Source: Nephrocerus scutellatus
Lineage: Eukaryota; Arthropoda; Insecta; Diptera; Pipunculidae
DNA: 64,000 nucleotides
Direction of reading: 5' to 3'
Assembly: GCA_947095585.1 (NCBI GenBank)
Contig: OX352761.1
Span: 20,661,277 to 20,725,276 of the forward strand
Part shown: positions 43,915 through 54,965 of the stretch, piece by piece
How positions within the stretch are numbered: the first letter of the stretch is position 1
How the letters are laid out: every line of letters begins with the position of its first letter
Position numbers and translations under genes: made by a program
Notes under the pieces: generated by a model
What the model was told of the DNA's origin: nothing
Databases searched by the model: none
What the model saw: the letters and a program-made list of their open reading frames with translations, nothing else

Positions 43915-44425
43915 ATGGTGCGAAAGGTGGTTAAAGAGAACCTCAAAAAACTGAAAATGGCGGCATTTTCAACCATCACACCTACCACATGCCAAAATTG
44001 ACACCAGTTACAAGCGGAATATAAAAAATAGTATTTTGGACTTAAATACTCACAAAATGTTTGCTATCTAGATCGTGTGGAAGGTGGTTAAAAAGGACCT
44101 TAAAAAATCGAAAAAACAGAAATTTCAACGCATCACACGCGCCATACGCGTCACACGCGAAATATAAAAAATTCTATTTTGGACTTAGAAACTCACAAAA
44201 TTTCAGCCCTCAAGGTCATGCGGAAGGTGGTTAAAAAGGACCTCAAATAAGTCGAAAAAAAGTTCAACCTACCACACGCGCCATACGCGACTCTCGTCAC
44301 ACGTGGTATAAAAAAAATCCTATTTTGGACCTAGTAACTCACAAAATTTCACCTTCTAGGTCGTGTGGAAGGTGGTTTAAAAGCACCTCAAAATAGTCAA
44401 AAATACAGACAAAAAGGGGTCGAGT
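43915..44425 (-). repeat. ~150-bp satellite, inverted array
   Basis: GGTGGTTAAA marks units at 43926, 44083, 44226 and 44371 (periods 157, 143, 145). It is the reverse complement of 33001-33480: AGGTCGTGTGGAAGGTGG, ACTCACAAAATTT, and CACACGCG-CATACGCG islands. The two arrays lie about 10.4 kb apart in opposite orientation. Confidence 0.92.
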
Positions 44426-44568
44426 TAAATACTTGAAATAAAGAGCTCGTGCATCCTGTAATCATCCTATTATCACCCTTCAATAATACTTAAACAATCC
44501 TATAATCTTCCTATGCTGATAATCTTAAAATCGTTTTTTTATTTACCTATAATTATTTTAAATAAATG
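44426..44568. other. Diverged edge of the 94-bp array
   Basis: Contains ATAATCTTCCTAT and ATAATCATCC-type scraps out of register. Confidence 0.4.
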
Positions 44569-45050
44569 TCCCATAATCTTCCTATAATTATCCTACATAC
44601 ATAAAATCGCCAAATCTATATTTAATCATCCCATAATATTCATCGAGATATCCCATAAACGTGCCATAATATTTTCTATAATCATCCAACATACATAAAA
44701 TCGCCAAATCGATATTTAATCATCCCATAATCTTCATCTAGATGTCCACTAAACGTGCCAAAATATTTTCTATAATCATCCTACATACATAAAATCGCCA
44801 AATCGATATTTAATCATCCCATAATCTTCATCTAGATATCCCATAAACGTGCCATAATATTTTCTATAATCATTCTACATACATAAAATCGCCAAATCGA
44901 TATTTAATCATCCCACAATCTTCATCTAGATATCCCATAAACGTGCCATAATATTTTCTATAATCATCCCACATACATAAAATCGCCAAATAGATATTTA
45001 ATCATCCCATAATCTTCATCTAGATATCCCATACGTGCCATAATATGAAC
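44569..45050. repeat. 94-bp AT-rich tandem repeat, about five units
   Basis: CGTGCCA(T/A)AATATT occurs at 44660, 44754, 44848 and 44942 (exact 94-bp spacing), then at 45034 (92). Units share ACATACATAAAATCGCCAAA, TATTTAATCATCCCATAATC and AGATATCCCATAAACG blocks and differ by few bases, so the array is fairly young. Confidence 0.95.
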
Positions 45051-46351
45051 ATAATGAACATAATAACGCTCCACTTAATCACGGCTGGTATTTTTTGCTA
45101 TAATACCATAAACTTCAACTTATCTCCCACAACTATTCACATTTCCTATATTAATTTTTTAATCCTTGTATCTATAAGTCTAATCATACAACCATACCAT
45201 ATTCCTTTCATCTTTCTCTAATATTCCTATGATCATTCTAGGTATAATCCCAAAAAAGATACAAAAGTGACGATATAAAGATCATGATTCAAAAGAGGCA
45301 ATCCAAAAAATAACGCGGCTTTGAACGTTACTCTCAACGCGTCTAAAGAAGAATTAAAAATTCTTAGTACTTTGTATATTGAATTGCGGCCTCATCACCG
45401 CCTTCCAACTGGATCGCTCCACTGTGAGCCGTTGCAGCTATACAAAATGTTGACGTTTCGCAAAAAAAAACAACAATTCGCATCACGTCGCGTTCATATC
45501 GCTATGTGACTACATACGAGTACAAAACAAACCATAATGCCTCCAACAACAGATACAAGCGATTCTTTGTGCAATTTGTAGCGTTTTGTTGATTTCTAAT
45601 TTGTTGTTTCTACTGCTTTTTATTTTGGATTTTCTGTTGCCCTTCGATATCAATGCAGCCACTACATATGCGGGATATATGTTAAGTCGGTTTATTCTGC
45701 TGTTACGACGCATGCCATTTCCAACCATAGAAGAAGCGCACATTTAAAATTACAAGTGTCACGGTCAGGAGGTCACCAGCTCATTTGCTTGTGTTGGACT
45801 GTCATTGAAATCAAAAAAGATCAGATATGAGAAAATTTTATTTATTCGTGAGGTATCAGTTTCCAATCACTTTTGTCTATCTGCGCCCATCCTTGACAAA
45901 TAACCGACTTTGTTTACGCAGGCATTCTTTATCTCTCAGTGTACAAAGCAATTGTCATCATTATAATTGGCAGCAATTGCTGCGTAGCATTATCATTTAG
46001 CCAGCTCTTTTGGTGGTATAATCGACTATCGAACTCATCGCGTTATTCTGTTTACACAGCCAGTATAGCCTTGAATCGATAATTGGACTAGAAAAGCGGG
46101 ATAGGCTTTATTTATTCTGCTGCTGGTTTATAATAACAAATGTTTTGTCGGAGGTGCAGCACACAGCAATTTCATTGTTTTCTATTAATGCTTCTTACTT
46201 GGAAACTTTGCTATAAATGTAGTAGTGGTTCATTTATAGAACGAATAAACCAAAAAATGCATTAGGATCCACCCGACCACCACAATGAAACCCATGCAGT
46301 AAGACAAGAGGAGAAGAGGGAAAAGTGGAAGGTTGGGATAGGCTCATAAAG
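45051..46351. other. Non-coding DNA, no gene seen
   Basis: AT-rich. No recognised exon or repeat up to the SINE target duplication at 46352. Confidence 0.4.
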
Positions 46352-46359
46352 CTCGGAAG

Positions 46360-46626
46360 TTTTAAATAATAATAACTTTCGGCGCGACAGACCGTTGCGA
46401 TCCAAGGCCTAGCTTCTCAAGACCATTTGTGTTGTGCTCATATATGTTTGCACACAAATGGAAGGGAACTACAATTTAAAAAGTATTAGAAGTATTACTC
46501 TCGGACGTTTGTCAGATATTCACGGGAGGTGGGACACCGTGAAAAATACTTTTGGTGTTACTTGGATTCGAACCACGAACCTCCTGCTCAGAAGACATGC
46601 ACTTATCTACTGAGCCACGGCGCCCA
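46360..46626 (-). mobile_element. tRNA-derived SINE, copy 5
   Basis: Minus-strand copy with head (GCCGTGGCTCAGTAGATAAG on minus), body including ACACCAAAAGTATTTTTCAC, and trinucleotide tail at 46366-46374. The duplication CTCGGAAG flanks it (46352-46359 and 46627-46634). The middle is shortened compared with copy 3. Confidence 0.93.
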
Positions 46627-46634
46627 CTCGGAAG

Positions 46635-46880
46635 AAATAGAAAGCTGCCAAATCATGTAAGAACATGGATAGACCACTAAGTATTAAACGGCGATGAACA
46701 TGAGCACGATAGTTATGTGAAATGAATTGCCTGATTCTGTGTTTCCGCATTTGTATGATCTGCAGTCGTTTAAGACACATCTCATCTTTTCCTCTCTCTA
46801 ATTTCCTAACGCCCACGCTGTGCTAAGCATTATAAGGGTGCAAACCCCTTTAGCGTGTGTACATTATAAAAAAAAAAAAA
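46635..46880 (+). mobile_element. CR1/Jockey-like LINE 3' end with poly(A)
   Basis: The plus strand reads a terminal RT remnant (LPDSVF-type, then LQSFKTHLHLFLSNFLTPTL) and a 3' UTR GCCCACGCTGTGCTAAGCAT ... TTTAGCGTGTGTA, ending in about 16 A residues (46865-46882). The 3' UTR matches the element at 26882-28200, so they are one family. The SINE inserted just upstream. Confidence 0.8.
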
Positions 46881-46929
46881 AAAACCGCTGTTAGGAACAA
46901 CGAAACAACCAACCAACCCGACTGCATGA

Positions 46930-47080
46930 TGACAGCCACAAGTTCCATCCACGTGACCAATATGAAGTGAGGCTCGCAATATCCAAACTTAAGAATAACA
47001 AAGCTGCTCGCCCAAACAGCCTGTTGGCCAAGCTTTTAAAACTGCTTGAGATGACTTACTTAATAATTTTCTCATGTCTA
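46930..47080 (+). mobile_element. RT fingers scrap of an RTE-like LINE
   Basis: The plus strand reads VRLAISKLKNNKAARPNSLL then AKLLKLLEMTY, the start of an RTE-type RT domain (compare [16 protein letters not shown] at 20690). It stops at the start of the next family A copy. Confidence 0.65.
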
Positions 47081-47085
47081 GAGCT

Positions 47086-48890
47086 CGAGCTAGCTAGCTA
47101 GCCGATACCCTGTCCAAATATAATGCTGATATAACAGCAATTCAGGAGGAGCGGTGGACGGGGAATGGTGTCTTACAAAAATCAGAATATGACATACATT
47201 ACAGCTGTCATGCAAGACATCATTTTCTCGGGGTGGGGTCTCTAGTCAACAAAAGAATGAAACCCACCGTTATCAGCTTTAAAGCAGTAAATGAACGGCT
47301 ATGCACCCTTCGCGTGCGGGGCAGATTTAAAAACATAAGCCTCATAAACGTTCACGCACCTACAGAGGATTCCCCAGATGATGAAAAAGAAGAATTCTTT
47401 AAATCAGTCGAACGGGAACTTCATGCCTGTCCTCAGTATGACGTAAAAATCTGGTAGGGAACCAGTATTCAGGCAGTACCTACATTGGCACCGATAGCTT
47501 ACACGAGAACACTAATGACAATGGACAACGAGTCATAGATATGGGAGCAAGCAATAATTTGGTCGTTGCGAGTACAAGGTGTGCGCGTAAAAATATCTAC
47601 AAGGCCACCTGGGTATCTCCTGATGGAGTCACTCGCAACCAGATAGACCACGTGTTGATAGACCGCCGCCACAACCCGAACCTGATGGCGGTACGAACGT
47701 ACCGAGGTCCCAACTTCGACTCGGACCGCGAATCAGATTCGAGTCAACACGGCTGCCCTTCGCAACGAAGAGACCAGAAACAACTACGGTCAAGCGATAG
47801 GACTCGCCCTAAATGCAGGGAGTGTAAGTGCTTGGGCTGAGATCTCGGGCGTAGAAGAGAAATGAACATGCCTTAAGAATAGTGTCATTAGTACTGCTGA
47901 CTCAATCTTAGACAGCAGCCGTAGAGATAGGAACGACTGATTCGATGACGAATGTAAGCTAGCGACTGAACCTAACGCAATGTACGTACGCAACATACAG
48001 AGCAATGCAAGATTCTCATAGAACGCGGACACGTGAAGATGAATACAAAGAGCTCGGGAGATATGAAAAAACAGTTCACCGGCGAAAGAAAGCAGCCTGG
48101 GAGAAGAATATCTTCCGTGTACTAGAACAGTACAGAGAGCGAAGACCGCACCAGTCGTGCAAGTTCTACCAAAGAGTCTGCGGTATGATGCAATATACCC
48201 CGCACTGCACATACTGCAAACATAAAGATGGTTATCTGATTGCTGATCTCAAAGGCATCTTAGAGCGATGTAAAGAGCACTTTTATGAGTTGCCAAATAA
48301 CTGAGGAATCGAAGGCGCTACCAATGACTGAAGACCATACTATGCTTCCGCCACCAAGCATAGACGAAGTTAGCAGAGCGATAAATCGGCTCAAAAATAA
48401 TTAGGCCCCGGGTTCTGATGGGATCCCAGCGGAACTGATAAAAATAGGAAGCCCCAAATTACACCAAGCAATTCATGAAATAATAGTGCAAGTATGGGAG
48501 GAACAAGCGATGCCAGAAGGCTGGCGAAGAGGCATCTTGTGCCCCATACATAAGAAAGGAGATATCACAACCTGCAGCAATTATCGTGTTATAACTTTGA
48601 GTACCGCATATAAGATTGTCTCTTCTATCCTTCAAGAGAGGATAGACCCATACGCTAAAGTCATCATTGGTTCAGACCAGTGTGGCTTTATCCCAGGAAA
48701 ACTAACAACTGATCAGATTTACACCCTTTTTTTCAACACTCACTACACCATCTTTTTATAGACTTTAAAGCCGCCTATGATAGCATAGCCAGAGTAGAGC
48801 TTTATAAAGCCATAAGAGAATTCGACATCCCAAATAAACTGACGCAACTATGAGGGTTGACCACGACAAATGTTATAAGCCAAGTAAAAA
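47086..48890 (+). mobile_element. Family A LINE, endonuclease to RT palm
   Basis: Endonuclease pieces: ADITAIQEERWTGNGVLQKS, VRGRFKNISLINVHAPTEDS, VERELHACPQYDVKI; the GDxN region is deleted. Then WVSPDGVTRNQIDHVLIDRR and FDSD followed by a deletion. Linker DSILDSSRRDRND (47890-47940) and SHRTRTREDEYKELGRYEKT (48012-48075) follow. RT start: PGSDGIPAELIKIG (48408-48450), PIHKKGDITTCSNYRVITL, DQCGFIPGKLTTDQIYTL, IDFKAAYDSIARVELYKAI. It breaks at about 48890 next to a palindromic repeat. Several frameshifts; no catalytic YADD. Confidence 0.87.
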
Positions 48891-48912
48891 ATCCGGATTG
48901 GTTGGTTGGGTT

Positions 48913-49010
48913 GAGACATAAGTCCCTAATTTAATTTGGGACTTATGTCCCATTTAAGTGGGGCATAAGTCCCAAAAGTAAATATTGGGACTTATGTCCC
49001 TGCGCCATAA
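48913..49010. repeat. Palindromic GGGACTTATGTCCC element
   Basis: Consecutive facing arms: GACATAAGTCCC ... GGGACTTATGTC (48916-48951), CCCATTTAAGTGGGGCATAAGTCCC, then GGGACTTATGTCCC (48987-49000). It could fold as two stacked hairpins. Similar arms lie at 30751-30775 and 30948-31000, at the 5' end of the LOA-like element. Confidence 0.8.
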
Positions 49011-49560
49011 AAAACCTTTAAACGTTTTGTAGTACTAAATAAAATGTCGGGGACAAGCTGTCGCAATACAAAATATTACCCAGAAATACAGGCGGATGCT
49101 GATATTTCTTCCAATACTTTTTCCATATCCTTTGATCCTTTAGCCATGGCCAAAACAACACTATCGATGCTATTTTTATTCTACCTGAATACAAATGTGA
49201 TCAGTAGTTTGGCTTCGAAATAAAAAATTTCCCACAGACCAGATGGATCTTATTTTTATTTTTTGTAGGAAGTCGTCGAGGGCTGGTTTGCCGACAAAGA
49301 GAGGATTCCATAGCCTTAGTGAGTGTAATATGTATCTTGTGTTTACATTACAGTTGGCATTTGTTTACATTCGAATTCCTTTGAGTCACCTACTTTTAAT
49401 TTTTGTTATTGTTCTGATAATGATGCCATGTTTGGGATATACATACACTGCGGTTCGCAAGATTAGAATCATAGTATTTCGGGAGATAAAATTGATAGTT
49501 TTCCACTTATATGTCAGGAAAAAAAAACAAATGATGGCCAAAGTTAGAGTTGAATAGTTT
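49011..49560. other. Unassigned DNA
   Basis: Possible short reading frames without family resemblance. It may be unique sequence from the same element as the palindrome. Confidence 0.35.
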
Positions 49561-50165
49561 GTGGTTAATACAAAATAAAAGTTTTAAAAAATATTCAGAA
49601 CAAGATAACGATACATTAGAGACCATTTTGGCAAATGAGTCAAAATGGCATGCATTTAAATTGGTTCATATGATTAGAAGCATCTTACAAATGAATGAAA
49701 AAAATTCTAAATTATATTGATTATTATTAATTTATTAAGTCTTTAAATAACATTTTTTATTTTAAATTCATAGCTCAGATATAATTTTAAATAATGAGTA
49801 GAACCACCTGCTTTCCTTAAAATTCGATCTTTAAATTGACAGATATTTTTCGTTTTTACGTGCATTTTCGGATCCTTTAAAAACGTAATTGCATAATTGC
49901 CAACAGCTTGCACGCTTAGACATGCCTTCCGAATGGTGAACACCTCATTTCTAAAAAAAATAAAGGAAAACCTTTCTTTTTTTGCAAATTAACTTTTCAT
50001 ACAAAAACCCAACCCCTTCACAAACAACAATTATACTTTGACTGTTTCTAATCTTTCGAACCAATTTAAATGCATGACATTCTAACTTATTCAGGAAAAG
50101 TTTCACAAAACTAGCGTAAGCTTGTTCTCTTAAAATTTTGGAAACTGCAATTTAATGGAAGAAAA
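49561..50165. other. Inverted, peptide-level repeat of unknown origin
   Basis: The plus strand (49570-49717) reads KSFKKYSEQDNDTLETILAN then ESKWHAFKLVHMIRSILQ and a stop. The minus strand, after an AG acceptor-like site at about 50140, reads KILREQAYASFVKLFLNKLE then CHAFKLVRKIRNSQ (to about 50050). Further down the minus strand, after another polypyrimidine-AG at about 49952, comes NEVFTIRKACLSVQAVGNYA then LKDPKMHVKTKNI and FKDRILRKAGGSTHYLKL, ending at TAA about 49743. The last piece faintly recalls PUB-type domains of PNGase-like proteins; I would not assign it. It could be gene scraps captured in an inverted duplication. Confidence 0.4.
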
Positions 50166-50184
50166 CTCATTTTTAAATTCTCTA

Positions 50185-50545
50185 TATTAACTTCACTTGC
50201 CCGTTGGTCGTCGGTCGGTCGTCGGTCGTCGGTCGGTCGTCGGTCGTCTGTCGTGGATTCTTGCGATCAATTTTTAACCCACTTCCCATGGCCCGATTTT
50301 ATTGAAATTTTGCACACATGTGTATTTTCGGAGACAACACTTTCTATTAAATTTTGATGCCCCTCGGGCTGCGGGGTCGGGGGGCTCCCAAACAAAAATT
50401 TTAAAAAATGTACCCGATTTTCTTCAAATTTTACACACATGTGTATACCCAATAAACAATACTTTTTCGAAAATTTGGTAGTGATCGGGTCCCGGGTTCG
50501 ACCGCAAGGCCCTTAAACATTTTTTAAATATTTATACTGGCATCA
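50185..50545. repeat. ~100-bp tandem repeat (family X) with GGTC-rich head, copy 3
   Basis: The head CTCTATATTAACTT (50180) leads into a GGTCGTCGGTC microsatellite (50206-50250), TTCTTGCGATCAATTTTTAAC, then units with CACACATGTGTAT, GACAACACTTT, GGGGTCGGGGGGC-like G runs and CCCGATTTTCTTCAAATTTT. Same layout as 10921-11290. Confidence 0.85.
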
Positions 50546-50994
50546 GATATTCGTTGCCCTTTATGGACTGTGTGCGGTGTGTGCTGCGCAGTCGGCTGCG
50601 CTGCATGGTTTTGGTGGTGGAGAGAGAGAGAGAAATCTTAGCTCACGCACAAATGAACCCAGCAAATGAAACGAGACATAAATGTTTTATGCTTAATTCA
50701 ACTTACATTTTTTATTTACTGAATTGTATTTTTATTGATGTCGTTTTTTTTTGTTGTCGATATCAACTTACAGATAGAACAACAAGTTCTCACAATATTC
50801 TGTCATTTCGCGTTTTCATAAATTAGTTCAGAGCAGTCAAAGAGTTCTCAAGATAACTGCTCGTGTTTCTTATTTGCTCAGAGTATGAGCGTGCTCTACG
50901 TGCTCAGAATAAAATGATCTGAGCATTTTCAATTTTAACATCTGATGTCAAATGTCTGTTTCGATGATTTTCTCCTACAATAAAAATAAAATGG
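50546..50994. other. Non-coding DNA
   Basis: Contains a short GA run (50620-50634). No gene recognised. Confidence 0.4.
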
Positions 50995-51079
50995 CCCAGG
51001 ATCGAGGGGCTCCCATATCAATTTCTGCGATTAGAGAATTTAGATGAAAAATTTTAATTTTTATGGGTTGTTTTTTTAG
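50995..51079. repeat. End block of family X repeat
   Basis: AGAGAATTTAGATGAAAAATTTTAATTTTTATGGGTTG matches the terminal block at 16058-16092. Confidence 0.65.
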
Positions 51080-51830
51080 TTCTCAAAATTGCCTGGTTCT
51101 AATCTATCAAACCGCACTATATGTATTGGGCAATCTACAAAATACTTCCGCATTTTTGAAAGATCATTGGTCTACGCTTTTTTTGATGAAAGTCGGACAG
51201 GTGCTCTCTTTGGCCAGAATATTGCAAATTCTAACACACTCCTTGGTAGTTTCAATTGATCGACAGGAGTCCATCCAAGAGCGTCGCTTGACTTCTTTGA
51301 TGGCCTTCTTGTACCCTCTTAAGCAGTCTTTATAAGGCTGCCAGTATTTGTTGGTTTAGCAGATATTGAAGATCGACCTAGTCATAATCCTAAGTTTACT
51401 AAGGTCTTGGCTCCACCACGGAGGGTGAACTTTTTTACTTCGACTTATTGGGCAAGAGGCTTTCAGAGCAACGTTCATTGATTTCTCAAACGTATTAATC
51501 TTATTGTAAATTGTTTCATATCATGACTATGTTTGTGAACGTATCATATATGGCATCCACACCACTATTGGCATTAAGTGGCCCGATAATATTCCTAAAG
51601 AAATTGTTGAGTCCATCCCATTCGGCGCTCTCGTATAACCATACTTTTCTTTTAGTGGTTTTTTCTTTAACTGCGTGGTTCAACAACAAGAAATTTGCTG
51701 ATAATACACAATGGTCTGAAGATATTCGTGTTATATTCCTACAATGTCTGATGGTCGTTCGCGGTCATATAGCCATACAGACCCAAGAACTTGCGTAAAA
51801 TTTACCACAAGCTGGTAACAGAGATACCCA
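51080..51830 (-). mobile_element. LOA/R1-like LINE linker fragment
   Basis: Minus-strand blocks: KVWLYESAEWDGLNNFFRNI then IGPLNANSGVDAIYDTFTNI (51670-51520), HPPWWSQDLSKLR-like (51425-51390), KEVKRRSWMDSC-like (51310-51265), then ECVRICNILAKESTCPTFIK (51240-51180), the region between endonuclease and RT. Frameshifts between blocks; no catalytic motif. Confidence 0.78.
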
Positions 51831-53215
51831 ATTACTGAGATCGAAGTGGAATCGTTAAATTCAAGACCTCACGTACACTTGCAACAGAAAACTTCTCCAA
51901 ACTCCTTGCGTTGCTTGTTGTCTTGTTGACACGCAACATTATAAAGTACATATTTTACATTAAACTTTTCCACCAGACGTTCAATTTCGATTCATTTATC
52001 TGGACGAGGACGACGACCGAAAATTGGTGTTATCGTACATAAAGTTGTCGCCAATGAACGCCCACTTTGATTAACAATTTCGCTTATGTGAAAACATTGT
52101 TGATGCGTATAGTTTTCCAAGATCAAATGTCAAGTATTGACGATCTGTGGAGAATGCAAACAAGCCGTAGCTAACTTTACGAATAGACGAGAAACCCTAT
52201 TCGAAAAATGGGGCGTCTCAATTGAATTTTAAGCGAAGGAATTTTCCAAAACTTTGTGCTAGATCCAAACCAATTCTTCATTGGTTTTTCCGATTTCATG
52301 CAAATTTTGTTGACACCCACATTTTAACGTTACTTTTGCTGAATATCAAACGTTAGTTATAGATATTTCATGCGCTTCCGTTTTTCAAGAATTCGCCATA
52401 TAAGAATTAATGATCTTGTATCTAACGTTCTTCCTTTTTCTATATGAGGGTTCTTATCTGGGATTATTACAAGTTGTTGGTTACAAGTTGTCTGTGTTAT
52501 CTGCTCGTATTGCGTCACGTGACCACCAAATAACCCCATAAGCAATAAAAATACGATGAGTAATCAATAAGCGCCGTTTATTGTTTCCATAAGTCAATCA
52601 TGAGAAACACAAGTCCAGAAGTGAGAGCAGCCTAACCTTCCATTTCCGTTTACAAAGAAAAGTCTAACAATCTATTATGGGGGCTCATTATGGTGCTTTG
52701 TTGTCTGTAAAAAAACAAACAAAGCTTGAGGGTGGGGCGGATAGGGAACACCGGCGAAAACACAAAATTACATCATCCGTAATCGTCTGATGTTCATTGT
52801 TATCGCTTAATATATGAGGCACATTGTGTGCCCGTGGGTGTATAGTTCATCGTTAGTTACTCGCTGTTTCTACGATTATGCCCAGCTATGCGTAATTTAA
52901 CTTTGGTTCAAAAAAGCTGAAGTACAATTTAAATATTACTCAGAAAAACAACAAAAATGAGGGTACGGCAAAAAAATGTTTTTTCGACGCTTTAGGCATT
53001 AAATTGGTGCCAAAAAAACAAACAAAAATAACTTGTATCGGCATAACTCAAGAGCGGAAATTCTGATTTTAAGAAAAAAAAACGTAAAAATTAAAATTGT
53101 TCGTGTAAATTCTCTGATCGGGGATACACAATGTGCAAAATGTGCATAAAATTGGGTAAATTTAAACAAAAAATCGGGAGCTTCCTATCCCGATCACTCC
53201 AAAATTATGTGTTTC
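51831..53215. other. Non-coding DNA, no gene seen
   Basis: AT-rich. Minus-strand frames at 51900-52250 show a few protein-like stretches that I cannot place. No splice-supported exon. Confidence 0.4.
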
Positions 53216-54782
53216 TATCGGACGCGGTACTCAACAACGTTATACCACGAAAATTGCTGCATGTTGTGATATCTCCCTTCTTATGTATGGGACACAGGAT
53301 GCCTCTTCGCCAGTCTTCCTCGATTCTTCCTGCCATACTTGCACTATTATTTCATGAATTGTTTGGTGTACTGGGGTGCCTCCTATTTTAAATAGCTCCG
53401 CTGGGATATCATTATCGCTCTGCTAACTTCGTCTATGCTTGGTGTCGGCAGCATAGTGTGGTCTTCGGCCATTGATGGAGCCTCCAATTCCTCAGTTAGC
53501 TGGCCATTAAGAAACACATGAAAGTGCTCTTCCCATCGCTCTTAGATGCCTTTAAGATTGACAATCGAACTAGTCGTTTTGATCTCTACGACTGCTGCCT
53601 AAGATGGTGTCAATAGTACTAATGATAGTATTCTTAAGGCGTGTTCATTTTCTTCTACGCCCGACATCTCAGCCTCTGACTTCCTCTCTCTGCATTTAGG
53701 GCGAGTCTCCTATCGCTTGACCGTAGTTGTTTCTGGTCTCTTCGTTGCGAAGGTCAGCCGTGTTGACTCGATTCTGATTCGCTGATGCAGTATTTCGTGA
53801 TGATGCAACCGCGCTCGGAGCACCATACCAACAAGATAGTGGTCCGAGTCGACGTTGGCACCTCGGTACATTCGTACCGTCATCAGGTTCGGGTTTTGGC
53901 GGCAGTCTATCAACACGTGGTCTATCTGGTTGCGAGTGGCTCCATCAAGATATACCCAGGTGGCTTTGTGGTTAATATTTTTACGCGCAAACCTTGTACT
54001 CGCAAGCAATACCAAATTATTGCTTGCTCCAATCTCTATGACTTGTTGTCCATTGTCATTAGTGTTCACGTGTAAGCTATGGGTGCCAATGTACTGCCTG
54101 AATAATGGTTCCCTACCTGATTTTTACGTCATACTGAGGACAGGCATGGAGTTTCCGTTCGACTCATTCAAAGTATTATTCTTCTTCATCATCTGGGGAA
54201 TCCACTGTAGGTGCGTGCACCATTATGAGGCTTATGTTTTTAAATCTGCCCCGCACGCGAAGGGTGCATAGCCGTTCATTTACTGCTTTAAAGCCGATAA
54301 CGGTGGGTTTCATTCTTTTGCTGACTACAACCTCAACCCCGAGCACATGATGTCTTACATGACAGCTGGAATAGATGTCATATTCTGATTTTTGTAAGAC
54401 ACCACATCCCGTCCACCGCATCTCCTGAATTGCTGTTATGTCAGCATTATATTTGGACAGGGTATCGGCTAGCTGCTGTGCAGCTCGAGCTCTATACAGT
54501 GAGTGTACGTTTTATGAGAAAATTCTTAAATCGCTTAACCATTTTCGTTGCCGTGTTCGTCGTCATTTATCAAAATTTATAATATGGTTTTTTTACGGGC
54601 GAGGTTATTGGCCTCGCACCAACCTTACTTTGAAGGGACTAGCCCGATCATTTTTCGCTTTTCCTGTACTGGAGGTAAATTACCAGCGGCCACCACATGG
54701 AGGTTTGATCGCACTTCCACCAGTCAGAGATAGTTGCGGCCACGTGCATTTCTGAACCATTAGTCCTACTCTACTGATGGCT
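53216..54782 (-). mobile_element. Family A LINE, 5' UTR to RT start
   Basis: Minus strand from the 5' end GTCAGCCATCAGTAGAGTAG (54782): 5' UTR; endonuclease with MRWTGCGVLQKSEYD (54421), VLGVEVVVSKRMKPTVIGFK, VRGRFKNISLIMVHAPTVDS, then NDNGQQVIEIGASNN, WVYLDGATRNQIDHVLIDCR, and NVDSDHYLVGMV (SDH motif, 53835-53815). Then come a shortened linker and the RT start with GCCCCATACATAAGAAGG-type bases at 53290. The GDxN block around 54120 is damaged. It inserted into a mariner whose N-terminal end remains at 54783. Confidence 0.88.
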
Positions 54783-54965
54783 GACCGCCCTCGTTTAAAT
54801 TCAGCTGCCAAAAATTTCACGGAGGTAAATGATGGTGCAGAGTCCGCGTATACATCGTCCAACTCGTCTTTGATTAGCGTAGTCGTATTGCCTTTCAAAA
54901 ACAAATGTTTCATGACAGTTTCATTTCCTTTTTAACAAAAACACTCTCATGGACTCACTCAAGCG
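54783..54965 (-). mobile_element. Mariner transposase N-terminal scrap
   Basis: The minus strand reads MKLSMKHLFLKGNTTTLIKD then ELDDVYADSAPSFTSVKF and AAEFKRGR, the paired-like helix-turn-helix DNA-binding start of a mariner transposase. The frame is cut at 54783 by the 5' end of the family A LINE. The rest of the transposase was not found on the far side. Confidence 0.8.

Noticed and set aside
49743..49943. A host exon with a PUB-type (PNGase-like) domain
   Set aside because: Only a faint pattern resemblance, no partner exons, and it lies in an inverted repeat; kept as a finding, not a gene.
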